A DNA stretch of 28,165 nucleotides, from NCBI GenBank assembly GCA_964622715.1, contig CAZURR010000026.1, positions 1 through 28,165 of the forward strand, read 5' to 3'. The notes under the pieces are model-generated. The model was not told the origin of the DNA. It made no database searches and was given only the letters and a program-made list of their open reading frames with translations. The stretch's first letter is position 1; the number at the start of each line of letters is the position of its first letter. The stretch comes from Hyphomicrobium_A sp964622715 (GTDB lineage: Bacteria > Pseudomonadota > Alphaproteobacteria > Rhizobiales > Hyphomicrobiaceae). Shown one piece after another: positions 8,602 through 16,466 of the stretch. The translations under genes and the position numbers were made by a program.

Positions 8602-9554
8602 CCGGACCCTTTCGCCGCGGCGTTTGTTTCGTTCAGGCCAAGCATCAGCTTGATGTTTTGGACCGCAGCGCCGGAGGCACCCTTTCCAAGGTTGTCGAGC
8701 CGGGCAACAAGAACGGCGTGATCGTGTTCATCGGTTCCGAAGACGAACAACTCCATGACGTCAGTATCGTTGAGGGTCTCGGCCTCCAACTTCGTCATAG
8801 CCGAAAGCGGTTGGGCGATGACCCGTACCGCAGGTTGATCGCGGTAATGGGCTTCCAATGCTTCTTCGAGATCACTCGATGTCGTTTTGCCTGGCAGCGT
8901 TTCTAAATGAAGCGGCATAGAGACGAGCATGCCCTGGCGAAAGTTGCCGACCGAGGGCACGAAGATTGGCCGCCGAGTGAGCTTGGCATAACGCATCAAC
9001 TCAGGAATGTGCTTGTGCTCAAGCCCGAGCGCGTAGAGCTCGAATGAAGGCGCCGTTTCTGCCTCATAGGCTTCGATCATTGTGCGCCCGCCGCCTGAGT
9101 AGCCGCTGACGGCGTTGATCGTGAGCGGGTAGTCGGGTGGCATCAGACCGGCGTCGACAAGTGGGCGAATGAGCGCGATTGCCCCCGTGGGGTAGCATCC
9201 GGGATTGGCGACGCGCTTGGCCGACCGCACCGCCTCAGCTTGCGATTTCTCCAACTCAGCAAAGCCATAGACCCATCCCGGCGCGACCCGATGTGCGGTC
9301 GATGCGTCGAGAATGTTAGGTGCGGCTTCGCCAAGCTCGTCGATCAGCGCGATAGCTTCCCGAGCGGCATCGTCAGGCAGGCAGAGCACGACGAGGTCCA
9401 CCTCTGCCATGAGCGTCTTGCGCGCGGCAGGGTCCTTGCGCTTGGCCGGATCGATGCTTTTGATTTCGACGTCCGAGAGCTGTGCTAACCGCTCCCGGAT
9501 CTGCAGGCCGGTGGTTCCCGCCTCACCATCGATAAAGATTTTGCGCTTTGCCAA
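8568..9554 (-). CDS. argC: N-acetyl-gamma-glutamyl-phosphate reductase, short form (type 2)
   Basis: ArgC reduces N-acetylglutamyl phosphate to N-acetylglutamate semialdehyde with NADPH in arginine biosynthesis. The protein has 328 residues, the length of the short form. The dinucleotide-binding start KIFIDGEAGTTGLQIRERL and the active-site motif NPGCYPTG (catalytic C120) are present, as is SGYSGGGRTMIEAYE. No ATG is available before the conserved N-terminus. The start is probably the TTG at 9554, which yields MAKRKIFIDGEAG and has GAGAG eight bases upstream; a TTG at 9569 is possible. The tail is convergent with ctaA and overlaps it by 34 bases. No other arginine gene is adjacent. Confidence 0.93.
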   Translation of the reverse strand: MAKRKIFIDGEAGTTGLQIRERLAQLSDVEIKSIDPAKRKDPAARKTLMAEVDLVVLCLPDDAAREAIALIDELGEAAPNILDASTAHRVAPGWVYGFAELEKSQAEAVRSAKRVANPGCYPTGAIALIRPLVDAGLMPPDYPLTINAVSGYSGGGRTMIEAYEAETAPSFELYALGLEHKHIPELMRYAKLTRRPIFVPSVGNFRQGMLVSMPLHLETLPGKTTSSDLEEALEAHYRDQPAVRVIAQPLSAMTKLEAETLNDTDVMELFVFGTDEHDHAVLVARLDNLGKGASGAAVQNIKLMLGLNETNAAAKGSGQDRVADRVIR

Positions 9555-9669
9555 CGTGCTGGCTCTCAAGTTCGCTGCGCACCCAAGGTAGGCGCGCCAG
9601 CTCCAGTTCTGCGACGGCTTTAGGTCGCCAATAGTGGCACTGTCAATGCGCGTCTAGAGCGGGAATGGC

Positions 9670-10401
9670 CTACGCCAGTAACGCTAGGCGGTGCATAATG
9701 GCGCGCCAGAGGCTTTCGGAACAGCCAAAGTTAAAGGCCTCGCAGGCGATTTCATGCGAGCCGGTGTAAATCATATCGAGCGCTACCCAGAGAATGATGA
9801 ACAAGCCGATCCAGGTGATCCAGGGATATTTGACTAGAAGGGCGGCAATAAAGTGCGAAGCGACCGCCATTAGGATGATCGCCACGGCGAGGCCGACGAC
9901 GAGAACCAGCGTAGAGCCCTTCGCCGCGCCGGCCACCGCCAGAACGTTGTCGAGCGACATTGATACGTCGGCCAGCGTAATGAGCCCCACCGCAGACCAG
10001 AAGCCCAGTGGCTTTTCCGGCGCCGCGTTGGCCTGTGCGTGATCGTAGCCCGTCGTGATCTGCTGGTACATCTTCCAGCAAACGAACAATAGCAACAGCC
10101 CGCCAGCGAGCGTCAGGCCAATGATTGTGAGAAGCTGGATGGTGATAGCGGCGAAGAATATGCGCAGGACAACAGCAGCCGAAATGCCCCAGAAGATCAC
10201 CTTGGCGCGCATCTCTGGTGTGACGCGTGATGCAGCGAGCCCGACGACGATGGCGTTATCTCCCGCCAACACCAAATCGATCATCGTTATGTTGAGTAAG
10301 GCAACGAAGTTTTGCTGCCACCAGTCGATTGACACCAGGTTTTCAAGTTCGGCCTCTGCGGCGGCCAGCATTGCGACCACGTCTTGCGTCAGCCATTCCA
10401 T
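9670..10401 (-). CDS. TerC/YjbE family integral membrane protein
   Basis: The protein has 243 residues and about seven hydrophobic segments. TerC-family proteins are linked to metal-ion handling, including tellurite resistance and manganese export to secreted enzymes; the ion here is unknown. The family acidic motifs are present: DLVLAGDNAIVVGLAAS near residue 42 and DVSMSLDNVLAVAGAAKG near residue 145. Both carry the conserved Asp-Asn pair thought to face the ion path. The start at 10401 has AGAGGG about 12 bases upstream. It lies downstream of rpsI on the same strand, with the rpsI hairpin between them, so it is probably transcribed separately. I saw no yybP-ykoY-type riboswitch in the 196-base upstream gap. 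Confidence 0.87.
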   Translation of the reverse strand: MEWLTQDVVAMLAAAEAELENLVSIDWWQQNFVALLNITMIDLVLAGDNAIVVGLAASRVTPEMRAKVIFWGISAAVVLRIFFAAITIQLLTIIGLTLAGGLLLLFVCWKMYQQITTGYDHAQANAAPEKPLGFWSAVGLITLADVSMSLDNVLAVAGAAKGSTLVLVVGLAVAIILMAVASHFIAALLVKYPWITWIGLFIILWVALDMIYTGSHEIACEAFNFGCSESLWRAIMHRLALLA

Positions 10402-10547
10402 CGCTCAATCCCTCTTAGCCCTTTGCAACCACTGACGACAAGCGAGTGGGAGCAGGTCCCGGCCTTGCGCACAAACTCACTGAGCTGACCGCGAAGGGTT
10501 TGTGGCATCGCGTGGCGGCCGCGGCAAGGCATCCTGCGTTGAATCAG

Positions 10548-10573
10548 AGCAGCCCGCCTTGCGGCGGGCTGCT
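10548..10573 (-). terminator. Intrinsic terminator hairpin after rplM-rpsI
   Basis: A perfect 11-base stem (AGCAGCCCGCC with GGCGGGCTGCT) closes a 4-base loop. It lies 25 bases beyond the rpsI stop codon. No strong T-run follows on the minus strand, but the stem strength and location support termination of the ribosomal operon. Confidence 0.75.
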
Positions 10574-10597
10574 GATCGTCTTCGCCTTGCGCCGAGC

Positions 10598-11092
10598 TTA
10601 ACGCTTGGAGAACTGGAAGCTGCGCCGTGCTTTCTTGCGGCCGTACTTCTTGCGTTCAACGACGCGGCTGTCGCGCGTTAGGAATCCGCCCTTCTTGAGA
10701 GCCGGACGCAGTTCCGGCTCATAGTGGGTCAAGGCCTTGGAGATGCCGTGGCGTACGGCGCCTGCCTGACCGGACAGGCCGCCGCCCATTACGGTTGCCA
10801 TGATGTCATATTGCGTGTTGCGGCTTGCGGCAGTGAGCGGCTGTTGCAAGAGCATCTGCAGCACGGGCCGAGCGAAGTACTGCGTGTAGTCCTTGTCATT
10901 GATCGTAATCATGCCTTTGCCAGGCTTCAGCCAAACGCGGGCAACGGCGTCCTTGCGTTTGCCAGTGGCGTAGGCGCGACCGTGGGCATCGAGTTTTTGT
11001 TCGTGCAGAGGCGCCGCAGCGGCGTCGCTAACTGGGGGCGCGGCCTCCTTGAGTTGGCCAAGGTCGTCGAGTGTCTTGGTTTCTTCGGCCAT
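10598..11092 (-). CDS. rpsI: 30S ribosomal protein S9
   Basis: S9 contacts 16S rRNA in the head of the small subunit, and its C-terminal tail reaches the P-site tRNA. The protein has 164 residues, longer than the roughly 130 of E. coli because of an acidic, alanine-rich N-terminal extension (about residues 1-38) common in alphaproteobacteria. The S9 core begins at YATGKRKDAVARVWLKPG. The signature GGGLSGQAGAVRHGISKAL is complete, and the tail DSRVVERKKYGRKKARRSFQFSKR ends in the expected basic SKR. It starts 4 bases after the rplM stop, with AAGGGTG overlapping that stop region as ribosome-binding site, so the two are translated as a pair. Confidence 0.98.
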   Translation of the reverse strand: MAEETKTLDDLGQLKEAAPPVSDAAAAPLHEQKLDAHGRAYATGKRKDAVARVWLKPGKGMITINDKDYTQYFARPVLQMLLQQPLTAASRNTQYDIMATVMGGGLSGQAGAVRHGISKALTHYEPELRPALKKGGFLTRDSRVVERKKYGRKKARRSFQFSKR

Positions 11093-11096
11093 CTCG

Positions 11097-11558
11097 TTAC
11101 ACCCTTGCGTTCTTGCGGTTCAGCTTTGCCACGTCGAGTTCCTCAGGAGTCTGGGCAGCATGGGGATGCTCGGATCCCTTGTAGACCTTAAGATTGCGCA
11201 TCAGTTTGCGTTGCAAAGGTCCGCGCTTGAGCATGCGCTCAACCGCCTTTTCGAGCACGCGCTCAGGGAATTTTCCTTCGAAGATCTGGCGCGGCGTCTG
11301 CCCCCTGATACCACCGGGGTAGCCCGTGTGGCGGTAGTAAACCTTGTCGGTGCGTTTGTTGCCGGTGAGCACGACCTTATCGGCGTTGACGACGACGATG
11401 TTGTCACCACAGTCGACGTGAGGGGTGTAGATGGCTTTGTGCTTGCCCTTCAGGCGGGTTGCAATCAGAGCGGCCAACCGTCCAACGACTAAGCCGTTGG
11501 CATCGATTAAGATCCACTTCTTTTCCACCTCGCCGGGTTTGGCGACGAAGGTCGTCAT
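11097..11558 (-). CDS. rplM: 50S ribosomal protein L13
   Basis: L13 is an early assembly protein of the large subunit that binds 23S rRNA. The protein has 153 residues, the usual length. Clear signatures are WILIDANGLVVGRLAALIAT at the N-terminus, GDNIVVVNADKVVLTGNKRTDKVYYRHTGYPGG in the core, and VERMLKRGPLQRKLMRNLKVYKGSEHPHAAQ near the C-terminus. GGAG lies eight bases before the ATG at 11558. It is the first gene of the rplM-rpsI operon. A TTGACA hexamer on the minus strand (11679-11684), next to an inverted repeat, may be part of its promoter, but no good -10 is seen. Confidence 0.98.
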   Translation of the reverse strand: MTTFVAKPGEVEKKWILIDANGLVVGRLAALIATRLKGKHKAIYTPHVDCGDNIVVVNADKVVLTGNKRTDKVYYRHTGYPGGIRGQTPRQIFEGKFPERVLEKAVERMLKRGPLQRKLMRNLKVYKGSEHPHAAQTPEELDVAKLNRKNARV

Positions 11559-11683
11559 GAGAGACGCTCCATTTTGCTGGCGGTATCTCAGGCCTTAGGC
11601 CGGCTTTCAGCGACACCAGGACGGCGAGGTCATTGCTGCGCCGTTGCATGAGCCGCAAAAACCAAATCAGCCCATGATTGTCA

Positions 11684-11698
11684 ATAAGAGACTCTTAT
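11684..11698. promoter_or_regulatory. Perfect inverted repeat beside a TTGACA hexamer
   Basis: ATAAGAG-A-CTCTTAT has 7-base arms around a single base. On the minus strand it abuts TTGACA (11684-11679), so a protein bound here could act on transcription toward rplM. The regulator is unknown. Confidence 0.4.
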
Positions 11699-11718
11699 GA
11701 AGCCGAAAAACAAAGCAA

Positions 11719-11735
11719 ATACCATAAGTTGGTAT
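11719..11735. promoter_or_regulatory. Inverted repeat ATACCA-N5-TGGTAT
   Basis: Six-base arms flank a 5-base spacer. A third ATACCA occurs at 11749-11754, just before the next palindrome, so the element may be part of a repeated operator. No regulator is recognised. Confidence 0.35.
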
Positions 11736-11755
11736 GAACGGTAAAAGGATACCAC

Positions 11756-11769
11756 ATATGATATCATAT
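11756..11769. promoter_or_regulatory. 14-base perfect palindrome ATATGATATCATAT
   Basis: The 14 bases are identical to their reverse complement, with no spacer. It is entirely A/T apart from one G and one C. It is the third dyad within 86 bases. Binding partner unknown. Confidence 0.35.
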
Positions 11770-11996
11770 TGCCGAGTCCTCAAGTTGGCTGATGCAGAAA
11801 ATGGAAGGATGCGGGTTTGCAGTTTTGCAACGCGTTTTCTTGCGGACCCCAATGACTTGCGGAATGGGGCTGTGCTACGCAGTTCAAACTGTGCACCGGC
11901 CACCCTTGAAGCCTGAAATAGGTCGCAAATCGAGGTGCAGATGGGAGTTTCCGTCCGTAGAATCGCGGACAAAATCGGGGTGAGAGGATGCGCACG

Positions 11997-12527
11997 ATGA
12001 GGCATGTTCTTCAGCAGGTGGCGGCGCTTTTTGCGTGCCTGACGCTTAGTTTTGCGATGCTAACAATCGGCGCCAACGCTCAAGGCAGAGATGGGGCGCT
12101 CGCAGAGCAGATTAAGCTCACTGAGACTCAGATAAAGAATTTCATCGCAGCACAGAACACCCTCGCTCGCCTTACCGACAGACTACGAGACGCCGGCGAT
12201 CGCGGTCCTGCCCCTAGGGCAGAACTCGACGCAGCTGCCAAGAAGCATGGCTTTGCGGACTTCGGCGAGCTTGACGAGGTGGCGGCCAACATTTCCATCG
12301 TGATGGCCGGGGTTAATCCCGAGACGGGCGAGTTCGTAGATCCCATCGAGGTGATGAAAATGGAACTGGAAAACGTTAAGCGGGATAAATCCATTCCGGG
12401 TGAGGAAAAGGAGCAGATCGTCGCGGAGCTGATCGAGGCGATCAAAACGTCGCCCGCCGTGGTGCATCCCCATAGCATTGAACTGGTGAAGGCCCACCGC
12501 AAAGCCATCGACAAGGCGCTGGACTAG
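11997..12527 (+). CDS. Small secreted protein of unknown function
   Basis: I do not recognise this 176-residue protein. The start at 11997 (MRHVLQQVAALFACL...) has GAGAGG nine bases upstream; the ATG at 11988 would sit directly against that site. The first 27 residues form a signal peptide with a probable cut after GANA. The mature part is hydrophilic, rich in Ala, Glu, Asp and Lys, and predicted helical: LAEQIKLTETQIKNFIAAQ, RAELDAAAKKHGFADFGELD, PIEVMKMELENVKRDKSI and LVKAHRKAIDKALD. It has no cysteine after the signal peptide and no catalytic motif. It lies 28 bases before the crotonase gene on the same strand and may share its transcript. Confidence 0.75.
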   Translation: MRHVLQQVAALFACLTLSFAMLTIGANAQGRDGALAEQIKLTETQIKNFIAAQNTLARLTDRLRDAGDRGPAPRAELDAAAKKHGFADFGELDEVAANISIVMAGVNPETGEFVDPIEVMKMELENVKRDKSIPGEEKEQIVAELIEAIKTSPAVVHPHSIELVKAHRKAIDKALD

Positions 12528-12555
12528 CGCACGATACGCAGAGGACAACGCACTT

Positions 12556-13389
12556 ATGCAGGAGCGAGCCTCACCGGCAGAAGGCCACAACGAGGGTGCG
12601 CGTGAGCTTCTGATCGAGCGCCCGCAAAAGGGTGTGGCGGTTGTTACGATGAACCGGGCAGCCGCCCGCAACAGCTTATCACTGTCCATGATCGACGGAT
12701 TGCACGCCGCGGTGTCGGAGTTGGCGGAGGATGGCGGCATTGCTGCGATCGTGCTTGCCGCTAAGGGGCAGGTCTTTTCGGCCGGCCACGATCTCAAAGA
12801 GCTGTCCAGCCACCGCGCAGACGCTGATAAGGGCCTTGCCTTTTTTGAGGGCACGATGGAGCGCTGCTCTGGCATGATGCAGGCGATCGTTGCGTGCCCC
12901 AAGCCGGTGATCGCTGCGGTGCAAGGAACGGCGACAGCTGCGGGCTGCCAGCTTGTCGCCACATGCGACCTTGCTGTGGCTGCCGAGAACGCAAAGTTCT
13001 GCACGCCCGGCGTCAACATAGGCCTCTTCTGCTCGACACCCATGGTGGCACTATCGCGCAATGTGTCGCGCAAGCGCGCAATGGAGATGCTGCTGTTGGG
13101 TGAGATGTTGCCTGCCGCCGCGGCAGCCGAGTATGGGCTAGTCAATCGCGTGGTTCCCCGGGCCGAACTCATGAAGGCTGCAATTTCGTTTGCGCGCAAG
13201 ATTGCAGAGAAGTCGCCGGCGACCGTTGCAACAGGCAAGACCGCCTTTTATACCCAAGCCGAGATGCCGCTTTCCGACGCTTATGCCTATGCCACGAAGG
13301 TTATGGTTGAGAACATGATGGCTCGCGATGCCGAAGAGGGCATCGGCGCGTTTTTGGAAAAGCGCAAGCCTAAATGGAAGAGCGGCTAG
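12556..13389 (+). CDS. Crotonase-superfamily protein, ECHDC3-like (enoyl-CoA hydratase/isomerase fold)
   Basis: The protein has 277 residues and the crotonase fold. Its two oxyanion-hole segments are FSAGHDLKEL at about residues 75-84 and QGTATAAGCQLVATCDLAVA at about 122-141. In a typical enoyl-CoA hydratase the two catalytic glutamates follow GGC and lie in a PE(I/V)xxG segment. Here they are Gln (AGCQL) and Gly (TPGVNIGLFCSTP). The TPGVNIGLFCSTP segment is characteristic of the ECHDC3 group, whose reaction is uncertain, so simple hydratase activity is unlikely. AGAGGA lies about 11 bases before the start. The gene sits between a small secreted protein (28 bases) and a VOC protein (24 bases), and probably forms an operon with them. 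Confidence 0.88.
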   Translation: MQERASPAEGHNEGARELLIERPQKGVAVVTMNRAAARNSLSLSMIDGLHAAVSELAEDGGIAAIVLAAKGQVFSAGHDLKELSSHRADADKGLAFFEGTMERCSGMMQAIVACPKPVIAAVQGTATAAGCQLVATCDLAVAAENAKFCTPGVNIGLFCSTPMVALSRNVSRKRAMEMLLLGEMLPAAAAAEYGLVNRVVPRAELMKAAISFARKIAEKSPATVATGKTAFYTQAEMPLSDAYAYATKVMVENMMARDAEEGIGAFLEKRKPKWKSG

Positions 13390-13413
13390 GTTAGCTTGAG
13401 GGGGATGCAGCCA

Positions 13414-13848
13414 ATGGAGCCGCGGGTTTCGATGATTACGCTGGGCGTCAAAGATGTTGCGCGTTCGCGCGCGTTCTATGAGGCGCTAGGGTTTAAGGCA
13501 TCATCGGCATCCCAGGAGTCAGTGACCTTCTTCGATGGCGGCGGGGTCGTATTGGGACTCTATGGGCGCGCCCCGTTGGCCGAAGATGCAACTGTGGAGG
13601 ACAGTGCGCCGGGTTTTTCCGGTGTCGCACTTGCGCACAATACACGCAGCGAGGCCGATGTCGAAGCCGTGCTGGCCGAGGCCGTTGCCGCCGGTGCCAA
13701 GTTGATCAAGCCCGCTGGAAAGGTCTTCTGGGGCGGGTACTCAGGATACTTCGCCGACATGGACGGCCACTTGTGGGAAGTCGCCTTCAACCCCTATTTC
13801 AAGCTCGGTGACGATGGTCGCATCGAACTTGAAATGGGCGAGGCATGA
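13414..13848 (+). CDS. VOC (glyoxalase/dioxygenase fold) family protein
   Basis: The protein has 144 residues with two beta-alpha-beta-beta-beta modules. The N-terminal module is MITLGVKDVARSRAFYEALGF. The second ends in YSGYFADMDGHLWEVAFNPYF, which has the usual GHLWE glutamate. The first metal-binding position, often His or Glu in the opening strand, is not obvious (MITLGV), so it may not be a typical metal enzyme. The substrate is unknown. I chose ATG 13414 because GAGGGGG lies nine bases upstream; ATG 13405 and TTG 13396 would overlap that site. The stop overlaps the start of the next gene in an ATGA junction, so translation is coupled. Confidence 0.87.
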   Translation: MEPRVSMITLGVKDVARSRAFYEALGFKASSASQESVTFFDGGGVVLGLYGRAPLAEDATVEDSAPGFSGVALAHNTRSEADVEAVLAEAVAAGAKLIKPAGKVFWGGYSGYFADMDGHLWEVAFNPYFKLGDDGRIELEMGEA

Positions 13849-14378
13849 GCCACGATCATTATCGCGACGATGAAATCGCGCAAATCTTGAGCGACGCGCG
13901 CGTGTTTGCCTTTGTCGGTGCCAGCGCAAATACAAGCCGGCCCAGTTACTTCGCAATGAAGTATCTTCTTGGCAAAGGGTATCGAGTGATACCGATCAAT
14001 CCGGAAAATGCTGGCAAAGAGATCCTTGGCCAGAAGGTCTATGGAACGGTTTCCGAGCTGGATGGTCCTGTGGATGTGATCGACATTTTTCGCGGTTCAG
14101 AGGCCGCGCTTGCGATCACGCGCGAGGCGATCGCGCTCAAGGACAAGTTAAGCCTCAAGATCATCTGGATGCAGCTCGGCGTGCGTAACGACGAAGCTGC
14201 AGCCGAGGCAGAAGCAGCTGGCCTAAAGGTCATCATGAACCGTTGTGCGAAAATTGAGTATGGACGTCTGTCTGGTGAGATTGGATGGGCAGGAGTGAAC
14301 TCCGGCACCATCTCAAGTCTGCGCCCAAAGCTTGCCGCGCGCGGCGTGCAAAACCACGTCATTACCAACAAGCGCTGA
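13845..14378 (+). CDS. CoA-binding domain protein (YccU-like)
   Basis: The protein has 177 residues, about 35 more than E. coli YccU. It is a single CoA-binding Rossmann domain: VFAFVGASANTSRPSY (about 20-35) gives the nucleotide loop, followed by YRVIPINPENAGKEILGQKVY, VDVIDIFRG and MNRCAKIEYGRL. Such proteins lack the catalytic parts of succinyl-CoA or acyl-CoA synthetases, and their role is unknown. The extra C-terminal segment (IGWAGVNSGTISSL and after) continues smoothly from the domain, so it is not a frameshift artefact. It overlaps the VOC gene by 4 bases and is convergent with the sulfurtransferase gene 48 bases away. Confidence 0.87.
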   Translation: MSHDHYRDDEIAQILSDARVFAFVGASANTSRPSYFAMKYLLGKGYRVIPINPENAGKEILGQKVYGTVSELDGPVDVIDIFRGSEAALAITREAIALKDKLSLKIIWMQLGVRNDEAAAEAEAAGLKVIMNRCAKIEYGRLSGEIGWAGVNSGTISSLRPKLAARGVQNHVITNKR

Positions 14379-14426
14379 GCATCGCTCCGCGTCGAGCAGG
14401 GCGGCATCTGCCTGAATAGTTGGAGT

Positions 14427-15290
14427 TTAACGCGCGGCGCCTGTCTCAATGGGCAAAGCGTTATCTGCACCCCATTCCGACCAGCTACCATCATAGACGG
14501 CGGCGTTTGTCTGTCCGAGCACAGCCAGGGCTAGCGACAGGATCGAGGCAGTGACGCCGGAGCCGCAGGTCGTGATGACAGGAGCGGAAGGATCGATCCC
14601 CGCATCGGCAAAAATCTTAGCGAGCTCGGAAGGGGCTTTCAATGTTCCGTCGTCATTGATCAGCGACTGGGAGGGCACATTGCGCGCGCCTGGTAGGTGA
14701 CCACCGCGCAAGCCGGGGCGAGGCTCTGGCTCGCTTCCCGAAAACCGCCCCGCGGGGCGCGCATCGACAATTTGCGCTGAATTCTTGCTCAGCACTTGTT
14801 TGATGTCGTCGATATCGCGGATGAGCGAGGCGTTGATGCGTGGCGTGTAATGACACTCGGCGCGCTTGCTGGCTGGGCCATCCTCGAGGGGACGTGCCTC
14901 TGCCTTCCACTTCCTCAGGCCGCCGTTGAGGACAGCAACGTCCTCGTGACCCATGGCGCGAAATGTCCACCACACACGGGGTGCAGAGAAGAGGCCATAG
15001 CTGTCGTAGATCACAATGCGTATCCCGTCACCGATGCCCATCTTCTTCATGCGGGAAGAGAACTTGACGGTGGAGGGCAGCATGTGAGGTAGCGAAGATT
15101 TCTCGTCGGAGAGATCGTCGATATCGAAAAAGTGCGAGCCAGGAATGTGCTCGGCGAGGAACTCCGCTTTGGGATCACGGTCGACGTCGGGCAAATGCCA
15201 ACTTGCGTCGAGAATGACGAGATCGGGCGTATCGAGATGCGCGGCGAGCCAATCGGTTTCGACTAGCCATTTCTTGGCAGTGTTGAGCAC
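14427..15290 (-). CDS. sseA: 3-mercaptopyruvate sulfurtransferase (two rhodanese domains)
   Basis: The enzyme transfers sulfur from 3-mercaptopyruvate to cyanide or thiol acceptors. The protein has 287 residues and two rhodanese domains. The N-terminal inactive domain runs from VETDWLAAHL through IPGSHFFDID. The C-terminal catalytic domain contains QIVDARPAGRFSG, GHLPGARNVP and the active-site loop CGSGVTA with C242. The sequence CGSGVTA, rather than CRKGVT, favours mercaptopyruvate over thiosulfate. I chose the GTG at 15290 because GGAGAGGG lies three to seven bases upstream and homologs begin close to TDWLA; an ATG at 15308 is possible. It lies 126 bases downstream of cysK on the same strand, a sensible pairing since both act in cysteine sulfur metabolism. 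Confidence 0.92.
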   Translation of the reverse strand: MLNTAKKWLVETDWLAAHLDTPDLVILDASWHLPDVDRDPKAEFLAEHIPGSHFFDIDDLSDEKSSLPHMLPSTVKFSSRMKKMGIGDGIRIVIYDSYGLFSAPRVWWTFRAMGHEDVAVLNGGLRKWKAEARPLEDGPASKRAECHYTPRINASLIRDIDDIKQVLSKNSAQIVDARPAGRFSGSEPEPRPGLRGGHLPGARNVPSQSLINDDGTLKAPSELAKIFADAGIDPSAPVITTCGSGVTASILSLALAVLGQTNAAVYDGSWSEWGADNALPIETGAAR

Positions 15291-15416
15291 GTTCCCTCTC
15301 CATTCCATTTTATCGCCGCGCGCCGGCAAAGCCGCCAATGGCGCGCCGTTTTCCTAGGCACATAGGAAAAACTCTCGGCGCCTGCAAGGACCAGGTGCAA
15401 AGCTGGCCTAATGGCC

Positions 15417-16466
15417 TCAGCTGGTGGCCGGATCGGCAAAAACGCTTGGCAGGACACGGGGTTTGCGTTCGAGCCAAGCGGGGATAGGTAGCGATTTCGA
15501 CTGAAGAAAGGCTGGGTTGAAAAGCCGAGACTGATAGCGGGTTCCTGGATCGCAGAGGATGGTCACGATCGTGTGACCTGGTCCCAGCTCGCTGGCGAGC
15601 CGGATGGCGCCAGCGACGTTGACGCCACTCGACGCGCCCAGACATAAGCCTTCCTCGGCTGTGAGTTGGAATACGATGCGCAGGGCCTCGGCGTCGGGGA
15701 TCTGAAAAGCGGTATCAATCGGCGCGTCCTCAAGATTCTTGGTAATGCGGCCTTGGCCGATGCCCTCCGTGATCGAAGAGCCTTGGGCCTTCAGCTCTCC
15801 GGACGTGTAATAGGCGTACAGCGCAGAACCGGGCGGGTCGGCGAGAGCCGTACGCACGGCGGCACGCTTGGTTTTGAGCACGCGCGATACGCCCCCCAAT
15901 GTGCCGCCCGAGCCAACAGCTGCAACGAAGCCATCGATCTCGCCGTTGGTATCGGACCAGATTTCCTCAGCAGTCGTCGTCATGTGAATGTCGCGGTTGG
16001 CGAGGTTGTCGAACTGATTGGCCCATACCGCGCCTTCCGCCTCGCTGGCATTGATGACCTCGGCGAGGCGTGCGGAGTATTTCACGTAATTGTTGGGGTT
16101 CCTGTAGGGCACGGCCGGCACCTCGACGACCTCGGCGCCAAGCAGACGCAGCGTGTCCTTTTTTTCCTGCGCCTGCGTGTCGGGGATGACTATGACAGTG
16201 CGGAACCCCAAAGCATTGGCCAGTACGGTGAGGCCGATGCCCGTGTTTCCAGCCGTTCCCTCTACAATCGTGCCACCAGGCCTGAGGCGGCCGCGATTGA
16301 CGGCGTCAGAAATGATGCCAAGGGCTGCGCGGTCCTTGACCGACTGCCCAGGATTCATGAACTCAGCCTTGCCCAGGATTGTGCAGCCGGTCTCTTGCGA
16401 GGCCCGGCGTAGCCGAATGAGAGGCGTACGCCCCACCGCGGCAGCAACGCTTGAACTCGGAAGCAA
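15417..16466 (-). CDS. cysK: Cysteine synthase A (O-acetylserine sulfhydrylase)
   Basis: CysK makes cysteine from O-acetylserine and sulfide using pyridoxal phosphate. The protein has 349 residues, some 30 longer than E. coli CysK, with an extended C-terminus (NPAFLQSKSLPIPAWLERK). The PLP lysine is K44 in NPGQSVKDRAA. The substrate loop is EGTAGNTGIGL, and the phosphate-binding glycine loop is GSGGTLGG. The start is set by a perfect AGGAG (16474-16478) seven bases before a TTG at 16466, which leaves about 11 residues before VGRTPLIRL as in homologs. The GTG at 16532 would add 22 residues not expected in the family. It is followed by the sulfurtransferase gene on the same strand. Confidence 0.92.
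   Translation of the reverse strand: MLPSSSVAAAVGRTPLIRLRRASQETGCTILGKAEFMNPGQSVKDRAALGIISDAVNRGRLRPGGTIVEGTAGNTGIGLTVLANALGFRTVIVIPDTQAQEKKDTLRLLGAEVVEVPAVPYRNPNNYVKYSARLAEVINASEAEGAVWANQFDNLANRDIHMTTTAEEIWSDTNGEIDGFVAAVGSGGTLGGVSRVLKTKRAAVRTALADPPGSALYAYYTSGELKAQGSSITEGIGQGRITKNLEDAPIDTAFQIPDAEALRIVFQLTAEEGLCLGASSGVNVAGAIRLASELGPGHTIVTILCDPGTRYQSRLFNPAFLQSKSLPIPAWLERKPRVLPSVFADPATS

Larger units (their letters stand above)
11559..11996. promoter_or_regulatory. AT-rich divergent intergenic region upstream of rplM
   Basis: This 438-base gap separates rplM from the rightward small secreted-protein gene. I found no convincing gene in it; the short open frames have unrelated, arginine- and cysteine-rich products. 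The stretch 11680-11770 is visibly richer in A+T than its surroundings and carries three inverted repeats, listed separately. It probably holds promoters in both directions. Confidence 0.45.

Noticed and set aside
10402..10597. Metal riboswitch (yybP-ykoY type) upstream of the TerC-family gene
   Set aside because: Only the rpsI terminator hairpin is evident; I could not recognise the conserved riboswitch core.
12183..13238. 351-residue open frame on the minus strand opposite the secreted protein and crotonase genes
   Set aside because: It crosses two well-supported genes and is serine- and alanine-rich without motifs.
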